Below, piece by piece: positions 1 through 6,765 of a stretch of DNA of 33,700 nt; within the stretch, counting starts at the first letter, position 1; every line of letters begins with the position of its first letter. Origin of the DNA: Halioglobus sp. Its GTDB lineage: Bacteria > Pseudomonadota > Gammaproteobacteria > Pseudomonadales > Halieaceae. The DNA lies in the NCBI GenBank assembly GCA_013214285.1, contig JABSPW010000021.1:1-33700 (forward strand), written 5' to 3'. The position numbers and the translations under genes are program-made. The notes beneath the pieces are model-generated. The model was not told the DNA's origin, made no database searches, and was given only the letters and a program-made list of their open reading frames with translations.

Positions 1-75
1 GCGGGACACAGCATTGATCCTGTCGAGTGTCTCTGCGTCCAGAGTCACCTCCGCAGCGGCCAACAGATCCGGCAC
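1..75 (-). pseudogene. Possible internal fragment of an aldo/keto reductase-like gene, cut by rRNA sequence
   Basis: Read on the minus strand, these bases give an open frame ending in LLAAAEVTLDAETLDRINAV, which resembles the C-terminal helix region of aldo/keto reductases (typically 'NL.AAEV.L..E.LA.LDAVS'). The frame runs off the left edge. Going the other way it hits a TAG as soon as it enters the 23S-like sequence, so no intact gene start is possible here. The 23S match begins at about position 76, and upstream bases do not match the 23S sequence expected there. This is either a real rearrangement junction or an assembly join at a repeated rRNA operon. The family call rests on about 25 residues and is tentative. 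Confidence 0.3.
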
Positions 76-115
76 TTTGAGCTAACCAGTACTAATTGCC
101 CGTGAGGCTTGACCA
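76..115 (+). rRNA. rrl: 3' terminal fragment of 23S rRNA
   Basis: The segment containing GAGCTAACCAGTACTAATTG and then CCCGTGAGGCTTGACCA is the conserved last 40 or so nucleotides of gammaproteobacterial 23S rRNA; the 'TTGCCCGTGAGGCTTGACCATAT' wording is the Pseudomonas-like version. The match stops abruptly at about position 76, and the preceding helix sequence expected in 23S is missing. The rest of the rRNA gene is therefore not contiguous in this window. The 3' boundary is approximate. Confidence 0.8.
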
Positions 116-324
116 TATATCCTGAGTTATTTGCTGTCGCAGGTTCAGGCAGCGGACGTGAGAGCGCCGTTGTTGATGAGATCGCGGCAGGGAGTGAGAA
201 GACGAGGATGTTGTGATCGAGTCACAGTCCACTCCACGACCTGGGAACAGACAGCTTGATTTACCGCCCTATTGGTTGGGACACGGCAGTCTACGGACGT
301 AAGGCCCATGCCAGCCAGCCAGTT
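116..324 (+). other. 23S-5S internal transcribed spacer
   Basis: About 210 nt separate the 23S end from the 5S start. I see no tRNA-like cloverleaf and no convincing ORF. It would be transcribed and removed during rRNA processing. Confidence 0.6.
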
Positions 325-443
325 TGCCTGGCGACCATAGAGCACTGGAACCACCTGATCCATTCCGAACTCAGCAGTGAAACGGTGCATCGCCGATGGT
401 AGTGTGGGGCTTCCCCATGTGAGAGTAGGTCATCGCCAGGCAT
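325..443 (+). rRNA. rrf: 5S ribosomal RNA
   Basis: This 119-nt segment begins TGCCTGGCGACC and ends in GCCAGGCAT, so the two ends pair to form helix I. Inside are the conserved CCATTCCGAACTCAGCAGTG and GAAAC, then GCCGATGGTAGTGTGGGG and CCCCATGTGAGAGTAGG blocks typical of gammaproteobacterial 5S. The length matches the usual 115-120 nt. A strong terminator follows 8 nt later, so this is the end of an rRNA operon transcribed rightwards. Confidence 0.96.
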
Positions 444-451
444 CTAAACAG

Positions 452-484
452 ACCCCGTAGCACAGCGTGCTGCGGGGTTTTTTT
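452..484 (+). terminator. Rho-independent terminator of the rRNA operon
   Basis: A 12-bp stem, ACCCCGTAGCAC (452-463) against GTGCTGCGGGGT (467-478) with one T-G pair and a 3-nt AGC loop, runs directly into seven T residues (478-484). This is a textbook intrinsic terminator placed just after the 5S gene. Confidence 0.93.
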
Positions 485-667
485 GTAGGTCTGTAACCCC
501 CTTTATCCTTGTCCAGTGGTTGGGTGCTGTGGGCCTACTGTCGGGGATAATCGTCGCGGCTTGTTCCCTGGTTCGCAAGTAATTGCCAACCAGTCTGGCG
601 TCGTAGCCTATACTCTTGTCTTGCCAGGATAGTATTTCATTAAACACTACGTGGAGTTTACTGTTCT

Positions 668-1534
668 ATGTCCTATCACTCGACCTTGGTAATGCTGCGC
701 ACAGCGGCAGCGGTTGCTGTGGGTATTGCAATAGTGCTGTCTCTGATGACTTATATGGGCGATTTTCGGCTAGGGGCTAGTGACAGCGCCATTGCCGATG
801 TGAATGGATCGAGCGCTATTTTTTTCCTCATCTTTTTCCTCGTGCTGTCTGGCATGGTCGCAATACTGGTGCCGATTGCGGTCCCGCGCCTGGTTTTCTT
901 ATTGGGTCTATTTCCATTGCTAATCGGCTGGCGAATCGCATCACTTTCCGCGCTCCCGCTGATTGAGGCCTTCTGCGCGACCGCGTTTGTTGTGTTTGTA
1001 CTGTTTTTTCTTGTGATGGTAATTCACGAACTGAGGGTGCCCGCCGTCGCAGGTAAGCCCCGTGCCTCTTTGACTGACGTGCAGCTTGCCTTTATTCGCC
1101 TGTATATAGGCCTGGATTTTGTTCCACATTTCACCGAGAAACTTTTTGCGGGACCCGCGACGCGGGCTGGCGACTTGCAGGCGTTTGAGGCGCTGGGTGT
1201 GCCTGACCCTCTTCAGTTTGTATTACTGGCGGGTGTGATTGAATTTGCCGCTGCTTGTGGCGTGGGTCTCGGTGTGTTGACGCGGCTTGCCGCGATATTG
1301 ACGGTGTGCTATCTCATGGTCGCGACGATGATCGGCCACCATTTCTCACTTGGATTCATTTGGGCGTCTCCGGGCGGCGGCTGGGAATATCCCGTGTTGT
1401 GGTCCCTTGTGATTCTTAGTTACGTGTTAGGTGGGGGGCGCTGGATGTCGCTTGACCAGGTCATTAGCGAGCGTGTCGCCATCCCCCGTGGACTGGAGAT
1501 GCTCATGGGTGACACCAGCCCTAAGCGTCAATAA
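668..1534 (+). CDS. DoxX family integral membrane protein
   Basis: A 288-aa polytopic membrane protein. The N-terminal half carries about four hydrophobic segments (roughly residues 8-28, 48-67, 69-93 and 97-118). The C-terminal half, from about residue 133, has DoxX-type features: an amphipathic LAFIRLYIGLDFVPHFTEKL stretch, then further membrane segments including VIEFAAACGVGLGVLTRLAA. DoxX proteins are small four-helix membrane proteins linked in some bacteria to thiosulfate or sulfur redox stress, but most members have no defined substrate. At 288 aa this one is about twice the usual 130-150 aa, because of the extra N-terminal membrane block. The start is the ATG at 668, about 180 bp after the rRNA terminator. 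The MtfA-like gene begins 22 bp downstream, so the two may be co-transcribed. The DoxX assignment is good; the function is unknown. Confidence 0.7.
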   Translation: MSYHSTLVMLRTAAAVAVGIAIVLSLMTYMGDFRLGASDSAIADVNGSSAIFFLIFFLVLSGMVAILVPIAVPRLVFLLGLFPLLIGWRIASLSALPLIEAFCATAFVVFVLFFLVMVIHELRVPAVAGKPRASLTDVQLAFIRLYIGLDFVPHFTEKLFAGPATRAGDLQAFEALGVPDPLQFVLLAGVIEFAAACGVGLGVLTRLAAILTVCYLMVATMIGHHFSLGFIWASPGGGWEYPVLWSLVILSYVLGGGRWMSLDQVISERVAIPRGLEMLMGDTSPKRQ

Positions 1535-1556
1535 TAGTCGTCTAGCTGACGTACGC

Positions 1557-2387
1557 ATGGAACTGCCATCCGGTGCCATAGGTCTGTTACCGATTGTCCT
1601 GGTCGTTATTGCTTTCTTGGTGATCCGCTATTATCGCCAATGGCGAAACGAACAGGTGCGTAACCGGCCTTTCTCAGCTGAGATGGAGCAAAGCCTTAGG
1701 AAAACGCTGCCCTTTTTCGAACGCTTATCCCCGGCAGATCAGCAGAAGCTAAAACAAAAAGTGAATCTCTTTCTAGCGTCCAAGCGGTTCTATGGCTGCG
1801 CGGGTCTAACGATTACCGACGATATTCGTGTAACAATAGCGGCCGAGGCTTGCCTGTTAATCCTGCGGCATGGGGGAGAGGCTTACCCCGGGTTGACCTC
1901 AATACTGGTATATCCCAGCGCATTCGTGGCGAATCACACAGAAAGCCAGGCGGATGGAGTGGTCTCCGCGGAGTCGCACCATCTGCTTGGTGAGTCCTGG
2001 GATAACGGTAGGGTAATTCTGGCCTGGGACGCTGTGAGACGCGGCGCTGCTGATTTCACCGATGGTAATAACGTCGTCTTGCATGAATTCGCACACCAGT
2101 TGGATGCGCTTTCCGGGCGCACGGATGGGGCGCCACCCTTGATGCGGAACAGTTACAAAAGTTGGGCCCGCGTATTATCGCGTCATTATGAGGACCTAGT
2201 CGTTAGAAGTGAGCGGGGATTGCCAACCACCATGGACACCTATGGTGCGACCAATCCAGCCGAGTTTTTTGCGGTAGCGACGGAGACATTCTTTGAAAAA
2301 CCCGACGAACTGTGCGCCAGGCGTTCTGACTTGTTCGAGGAGTTGAAGACGTATTATGGCCTTGATCCCCGTGACTGGTCAGCGTGA
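1557..2387 (+). CDS. mtfA: MtfA-type zinc metallopeptidase (M90), membrane-anchored
   Basis: A 276-aa protein of the MtfA (Mlc titration factor A) family. An N-terminal membrane helix at about residues 8-24 is followed by a soluble peptidase domain with the zinc-binding HEFAHQLDALSG motif (H176, E177, H180) and a downstream NPAEFFAVATETFFE segment that supplies the glutamate ligand region. E. coli MtfA is a soluble aminopeptidase that binds the glucose repressor Mlc; homologues with an N-terminal anchor also occur. I chose the ATG at 1557: the open frame extends upstream to 1431, but that part overlaps the DoxX gene and has no family resemblance. No mlc-like or PTS gene is visible nearby, so the Mlc link is only family knowledge. 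Confidence 0.85.
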   Translation: MELPSGAIGLLPIVLVVIAFLVIRYYRQWRNEQVRNRPFSAEMEQSLRKTLPFFERLSPADQQKLKQKVNLFLASKRFYGCAGLTITDDIRVTIAAEACLLILRHGGEAYPGLTSILVYPSAFVANHTESQADGVVSAESHHLLGESWDNGRVILAWDAVRRGAADFTDGNNVVLHEFAHQLDALSGRTDGAPPLMRNSYKSWARVLSRHYEDLVVRSERGLPTTMDTYGATNPAEFFAVATETFFEKPDELCARRSDLFEELKTYYGLDPRDWSA

Positions 2388-2402
2388 GTCCCTCACGCAA
2401 CG

Positions 2403-2419
2403 GTGCGGCAATACCGCAC
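2403..2419. terminator. Weak hairpin between convergent genes
   Basis: A perfect 6-bp stem, GTGCGG/CCGCAC, with a 5-nt loop lies in the 44-bp gap between the convergent mtfA-like gene and the oxygenase gene. Neither strand has a following T run, so any terminator activity would be weak or Rho-assisted. Confidence 0.3.
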
Positions 2420-2431
2420 TAACAAGGGGCG

Positions 2432-3379
2432 TTAGGGGGGAAGCCCCGGTAACTTGAAATGAGCGATTTGCACTTCCTCACCGTAGTCGCCGTAGTCCCC
2501 CTGTGCGCGCAGGTCGCGAAACTGAGCCCACCGAACCGGGCGATAGTGGGGGCGATCACCGTCGGCAATCGATGTTAGCAGAGGCTCGACCACGCACTCT
2601 CTGGCGGGGTTCAGGAAACACGCGATGCTATAACGCGGACGTTGGCAGCTGGCGAGAACACGGTGCACCGGGGCGCGAAATCGATCGTTCGACCACACCT
2701 GTAACATATCACCAATATTGATCGTTAACGCGCCCGCCAAGGGTTTGATGTCCCGCCACTCGTCCTTGAGTAGTTGTAGCCCCGTAACTTCATCTTGTAG
2801 CAGGATAGTGAGCCCACCAGCGTCGGTGTGCGGGCTGATGCCCAATGGCCCTGCAGGAGTGGCTCTCGTATCTTTTAGGCTATCTGATATTGGGTAGTAG
2901 TTTAATCGTGTGAAAGATGAGTGTTGCGGTTCGAAGGCAGAACGAAGTCGGTCATGGCTGACTTCGAGTCCCTCGCTAAGCAGTCCCAGAAGGTTCAGAC
3001 CCAGCTGATAGCAGTACTGTGAGAGGGATTCCATTGCACTACGAAAGTTTGTTGGTTGGTGCGGCCAAGGTATGTCACAGCCGGTACCGATATCGAAAAT
3101 TTCTTTTCGATCACGCAGGTTCCTGGTTAACTCCCTATCATAGTAGCCCCACGGGTTTTCCAGCGTACGTGACAGTCGCTGTTTGTCCGAGAGTGATTGG
3201 CTGAAAAATACCTTACTCGCAGTGATCGCCTGTCGACTGATGTCTGGGGCGATAGGGTGGTTGATCAGGTGAAATATGCCCCACTCCTCGCAGGCGGCTG
3301 TCAGACTTGTCCGCACCGCGTCGTTGGAGTCCCCGTAATCGACCACTGGAATAGAGTGATGTTGCTGATAATTTGTCAC
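2432..3379 (-). CDS. 2-oxoglutarate/Fe(II)-dependent oxygenase, isopenicillin N synthase-like family
   Basis: A 315-aa protein with the two-domain layout of the IPNS/2OG-Fe(II) oxygenase family. The N-terminal non-heme dioxygenase region opens with SIPVVDYGD and continues CEEWGIFHLINH. The C-terminal jelly roll holds the iron ligands HTD (H184, D186) and H239 (APVHRVL), and the RYS motif (R249, S251) that binds the 2-oxoglutarate carboxylate. All key residues are present, so it should be active; the substrate cannot be read from sequence. The start is GTG at 3379; the ATG just upstream (3390) is out of frame and stops at once. It lies 74 bp downstream of the HD-GYP receptor gene on the same strand, so read-through or co-transcription is possible. 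Confidence 0.87.
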   Translation of the reverse strand: MTNYQQHHSIPVVDYGDSNDAVRTSLTAACEEWGIFHLINHPIAPDISRQAITASKVFFSQSLSDKQRLSRTLENPWGYYDRELTRNLRDRKEIFDIGTGCDIPWPHQPTNFRSAMESLSQYCYQLGLNLLGLLSEGLEVSHDRLRSAFEPQHSSFTRLNYYPISDSLKDTRATPAGPLGISPHTDAGGLTILLQDEVTGLQLLKDEWRDIKPLAGALTINIGDMLQVWSNDRFRAPVHRVLASCQRPRYSIACFLNPARECVVEPLLTSIADGDRPHYRPVRWAQFRDLRAQGDYGDYGEEVQIAHFKLPGLPP

Positions 3380-3453
3380 GGGAATTCCATTGAGCTTACG
3401 CCCTAACAGTATCGGTATAGAGTATTCGAGTGTAAATAGGCAAGTCGGGCGGC

Positions 3454-6400
3454 TCAGCTGCTCAGGTACCGGCTTTCATCGATCGCATCGAGCTGCGCTT
3501 CCGGCAGGAACTCCTGCGCGTACTTGACATAGATTTTGTCGCGCACAAACAACTCAAAACAGTCCTTATCGATGTGATTGTTAAGTACCATTGTGTAGAG
3601 GATGTCCAGGGCTTCACTGACGGTTTTCGCCTTTTTGTAAGGGCGGTCTGCGGCCGTCAGAGCCTCGAATACATCAGCTACGGCCAGGAGTCGCTCAGGG
3701 ATGCTCAACTCCTCCCCTGCGAGTTTGCGAGGATAGCCGGTGCCCTTCAGGGTCTCATGGTGAGTGGACGCGTAGCGGGGCACGTTCTTCAGTTCTTCAG
3801 GGAATGGCAGGCTTTCAAGCATTTTGATCGTGCTGATCATATGCTCGTTAATCTTGAAGCGATCTTCTGTTGTCAAAGTTCCTCTTGATACGGAGAGATT
3901 GTACAGCTCGCCTTGATTGTAGAGGTGTTCAGGAACCTCCATCTTGATACCGAGCTCGGTGGGATAGTCGGTAGATTGCTCGCGCTGGATAATATGTACA
4001 GGCTTGTTGCTCAGGAGTCTTTCCCTTGCTGGCAGCATATCCGGTGGCGACTGTATGCGCATTTCCTCCAGTGGTGAGAGTCCCAGGCGATCGTCAAAAT
4101 GTCGCAGCCAGGTCTTGCTCGCAATAATTTCCAACCTGCGCAGTCTGTCCTCATTGAGCGATTCACCGCCGACATTGCACGTGGCGACGAAGGCGAAGTC
4201 CTCGAGCAGGGCTTCCTGTGTTTTGTTGCGCCGTTGCGCCAGTTCGGGCTGCTTTTGGGGCCATTGGTGAAGCTGCACAAGATATTCTATTTCCGCATCT
4301 CGCCAGAGTACTTCGAATCGCATGCGGATTTCGTGAATACGATTGTAGATGACTTCCAGTTTGCTGCCTTTGTCGACAATGTGCTCCGGCGTTGTGATTT
4401 TCCCGCAGTCGTGCAGCCAGGCGGCTATACGATACTCTCGCCACTGGTCATCGGTGGTCAGGTTGAAACTCTCAAAAGCCGGGAGTTCACTGGCCGAGGC
4501 ATGTTCGGCCAGCATTATGGCCAGCTCCGGTACGCGTTTGCAGTGCCCGCCGGTGTAGGCCGACTTATCGTCAATAGCCTGAGCGATCAGCTCGATAAAG
4601 GAGTCCATCAAGTTGCGCTGGGCGAATTCGTGAGCTTGGATCGCATCGACCATACTGACCATAGAGTCGGACAGCTCATCCAGTTCCTGGATCTCAGACT
4701 GGACCCTTTCAACCTTGTTGTATTCCCGCCGCTTAATCTTGTCGTTTTCTCTGGCAAGTTGCTTCACAGGTCGCACAATGGGGTTGGCAAACAGCCAGCT
4801 GGCTGGCAGCAGCAGTAACAGGAGGGCGGCGCTGCCAAGGATAGAAACGCTCACCTGATTCAGCACGGGCGCTACGACTGCCTCCTGGGGCGAGAGAATG
4901 CCCACGAATATCGCATCGTCCGCGCTGCCCGTGGGCGCGGCGTAGGCCAGATAAGCGGTACCATCGATTTCGGTCTCTTTGAGAATGCCGTGGCCATCCG
5001 AGTTTGCGGCGATCTGAATGAGGGCCTCAGACGGCACGATACTGGACACGCTATCGGCTGAGCTGGTGGTGGGCGAAAGCCATTGGGCATCCAGGAAGGA
5101 CCGCTGAGGGCTGCCGATGGCGGCGATCGCTCGGTCGAGCAGGGCGCGCAATCGCTGCCGGTGTTGCGGCACCACGATGTGCAAGTCATCCGGCAATGGT
5201 TGCGCGCCGACATTCACGTGGTGATGCAATTGCAAATTCGGAAGAAAATAATTGTGCGCGGTGTGCTGCAGGATTACGCCATTGTCCATAGCGGCGTCGG
5301 CGTTACCCGCCAGGACCATATGCAGAGCGTCTAGCGTGGAGTCTGCTTCAATGACGTGAATGCCTGGGAATCGCTTGCGGATAACCGGGAGTACCGACCA
5401 ACCTTTAGGAATAGCCAGGCGCTGCTTGTCCATTTGAGCCAGGTCGGTGAACGCGTCTTTGTCCTTGAGGGAGGCCAGGGCAAAGGGCAGCTCCGCGAAG
5501 CTGCTGCCGAATAAACCAAGATGCTGGTTTTGCTCTGTGAGAAATACCGGCTGCAGTAAATCGATCTCGCCGGCCTCATACATTTCTACTAGATCAGGCC
5601 AGTTGTACCCATTAATAAAACGAAGCTTCAGCCCCGTCATGGTGGCAACCAGCCGCAGCAGATCCACAGCATAGCCTTGGGGCTCGCCCGCGACGGCGAA
5701 GTCGTACGGTGGCCAGTTGAGTTCGTTGGATACAATGAGTGGCGGTAGAGCGCGGACAAACTTTTTTTCCTCTGCAGTTAATACAAAGTCTGGAACGGGG
5801 ATGTCCTTTGAGTCGCTCTCCTCATGCAGGCTGGAAGCGATGATCTGGCCGTCGCCGGTGTAAAGGTAAATGTCGCCCTGGTCCGCTGCCTCATGACTAC
5901 GCAAGAACTGCGACATAGTGGCCAGCGTCAAATCGATAGCGACAACCGTATCCTCGCCGTTCAGTCGTTTGGACACCGTGCGGCCAGGGAGGTCCGCCTG
6001 TGCAAAGATATAGGGGTCGGTAAACTGCGCGTCTTCAGATTGCATGGCGCTGCGAAACCAGGGCCGCGAACGCACATTGAAATGTGTGGCTTCAGAGCGC
6101 GACAGGCGCGTCTTGAGATTGTTATCGAGGTAACTAAAGTATCGCGTACCACCCTGTATCGAGACAATCAGCCAGCGGTCGACGGGAGAGGCGCGCAGTG
6201 CTCTGCGTGCGGCGTTGCTGCTCTCGAGGTTGATGACCTCGAAATAACTGCCGTCATTGCGTCCCAGATAGACACTGTGGTATAGGGGGTTTTTGAGCAG
6301 TATCTCGGTAAAAATTGAGACGTGGGCAGACTCCCAATGCGCGTCGCGCAGGGCAGGATTGTCCGCTAATAGATCGATGACGTTGGCATTGATCTGGCCA

Positions 6401-6585
6401 AGTCCCCTCAGTTCTGCAGCGATGCTCGCTGAAGTAGAGGCATATAGCCGGGTAGCCACTTCCCTGGCCATGACCTGACCGAAATAGTACTGCAGTCCGA
6501 TCGCGAGCGCGGCGGTCAGGACAGTGACAAATACGAAAGCGGTTACGACCTTGATGCGAATAGTGGTGTGTATCCGGCCAGACAC
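3454..6585 (-). CDS. Membrane HD-GYP receptor with a solute-binding domain nested in a Cache domain
   Basis: A 1043-aa predicted cyclic-di-GMP phosphodiesterase. TM1 spans about residues 12-33. A periplasmic dCache-like region (about 36-252 and 506-575) is interrupted by a complete SBP_bac_3-like solute-binding domain (about 265-505; features PPLIVSNELNWPPYDF and GYAVDLLRLVATMTGLKLRF). TM2 is at about 577-600, followed by a HAMP-like linker (600-650). The C-terminal HD-GYP domain has H681, H725-D726 with K729, H915, HHE at 942-944, and the GYP motif read as GTGYP (948-952). All metal and GYP residues are present. A stretch of about 150 residues (about 750-900) sits between the HDCGK segment and H915, where canonical HD-GYP domains have only about 30 residues. 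The start is GTG at 6585. The ligand is unknown; the SBP domain suggests an amino acid-like solute (inference). Confidence 0.88.
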   Translation of the reverse strand: MSGRIHTTIRIKVVTAFVFVTVLTAALAIGLQYYFGQVMAREVATRLYASTSASIAAELRGLGQINANVIDLLADNPALRDAHWESAHVSIFTEILLKNPLYHSVYLGRNDGSYFEVINLESSNAARRALRASPVDRWLIVSIQGGTRYFSYLDNNLKTRLSRSEATHFNVRSRPWFRSAMQSEDAQFTDPYIFAQADLPGRTVSKRLNGEDTVVAIDLTLATMSQFLRSHEAADQGDIYLYTGDGQIIASSLHEESDSKDIPVPDFVLTAEEKKFVRALPPLIVSNELNWPPYDFAVAGEPQGYAVDLLRLVATMTGLKLRFINGYNWPDLVEMYEAGEIDLLQPVFLTEQNQHLGLFGSSFAELPFALASLKDKDAFTDLAQMDKQRLAIPKGWSVLPVIRKRFPGIHVIEADSTLDALHMVLAGNADAAMDNGVILQHTAHNYFLPNLQLHHHVNVGAQPLPDDLHIVVPQHRQRLRALLDRAIAAIGSPQRSFLDAQWLSPTTSSADSVSSIVPSEALIQIAANSDGHGILKETEIDGTAYLAYAAPTGSADDAIFVGILSPQEAVVAPVLNQVSVSILGSAALLLLLLPASWLFANPIVRPVKQLARENDKIKRREYNKVERVQSEIQELDELSDSMVSMVDAIQAHEFAQRNLMDSFIELIAQAIDDKSAYTGGHCKRVPELAIMLAEHASASELPAFESFNLTTDDQWREYRIAAWLHDCGKITTPEHIVDKGSKLEVIYNRIHEIRMRFEVLWRDAEIEYLVQLHQWPQKQPELAQRRNKTQEALLEDFAFVATCNVGGESLNEDRLRRLEIIASKTWLRHFDDRLGLSPLEEMRIQSPPDMLPARERLLSNKPVHIIQREQSTDYPTELGIKMEVPEHLYNQGELYNLSVSRGTLTTEDRFKINEHMISTIKMLESLPFPEELKNVPRYASTHHETLKGTGYPRKLAGEELSIPERLLAVADVFEALTAADRPYKKAKTVSEALDILYTMVLNNHIDKDCFELFVRDKIYVKYAQEFLPEAQLDAIDESRYLSS

Positions 6586-6621
6586 GGCAGTCCATCCCGA
6601 TGGGTGGAGGGGTTCCTGTCG

Positions 6622-6650
6622 TAGATAGCACGCTCGCTGGTGCTAATCAA
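6622..6650 (-). promoter_or_regulatory. Candidate sigma-70 promoter for the HD-GYP receptor gene
   Basis: On the minus strand, TTGATT (6645-6650) and TATCTA (6622-6627) are separated by exactly 17 bp. A start near 6615 would give a leader of about 30 nt before the GTG at 6585. This is a sequence match only. Confidence 0.4.
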
Positions 6651-6715
6651 TCACTTTGGGGCCTCACCAGAAGTAAGCTATCCGAGCTCGCTTCCAGCGA
6701 AGGGTTTTCGAATTA

Positions 6716-6747
6716 AAATAAAGCCGCAATGAGCTTATTGCGGCTTT
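6716..6747 (-). terminator. Rho-independent terminator of the Ig-like lipoprotein gene
   Basis: An 11-bp perfect stem, AAAGCCGCAAT (6720-6730) against ATTGCGGCTTT (6737-6747) with a 6-nt loop. Read on the minus strand it is followed by a TTTATTTTAA tract. It lies about 20 bp beyond the lipoprotein stop codon at 6766 and upstream of the HD-GYP promoter, so it separates the two transcription units. Confidence 0.85.
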
Positions 6748-6765
6748 CACGTGACTCGGTCGCCG

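Noticed and set aside
116..324. Possible tRNA in the 23S-5S spacer
   Set aside because: No acceptor stem, T-loop (GTTCRANYC) or anticodon arm could be fitted.
444..647. Minus-strand 67-codon frame after the 5S gene
   Set aside because: It includes the rRNA terminator hairpin in its sequence and has no ribosome-binding site or homology I recognise.
2403..2419. Strong bidirectional terminator after the MtfA-like gene
   Set aside because: The 6-bp stem lacks a T tract on either strand, so I list it only as a weak hairpin.
4099..4818. Plus-strand open frame of about 239 codons inside the HD-GYP gene
   Set aside because: It is antisense to the catalytic domain, whose motifs are clear on the minus strand.
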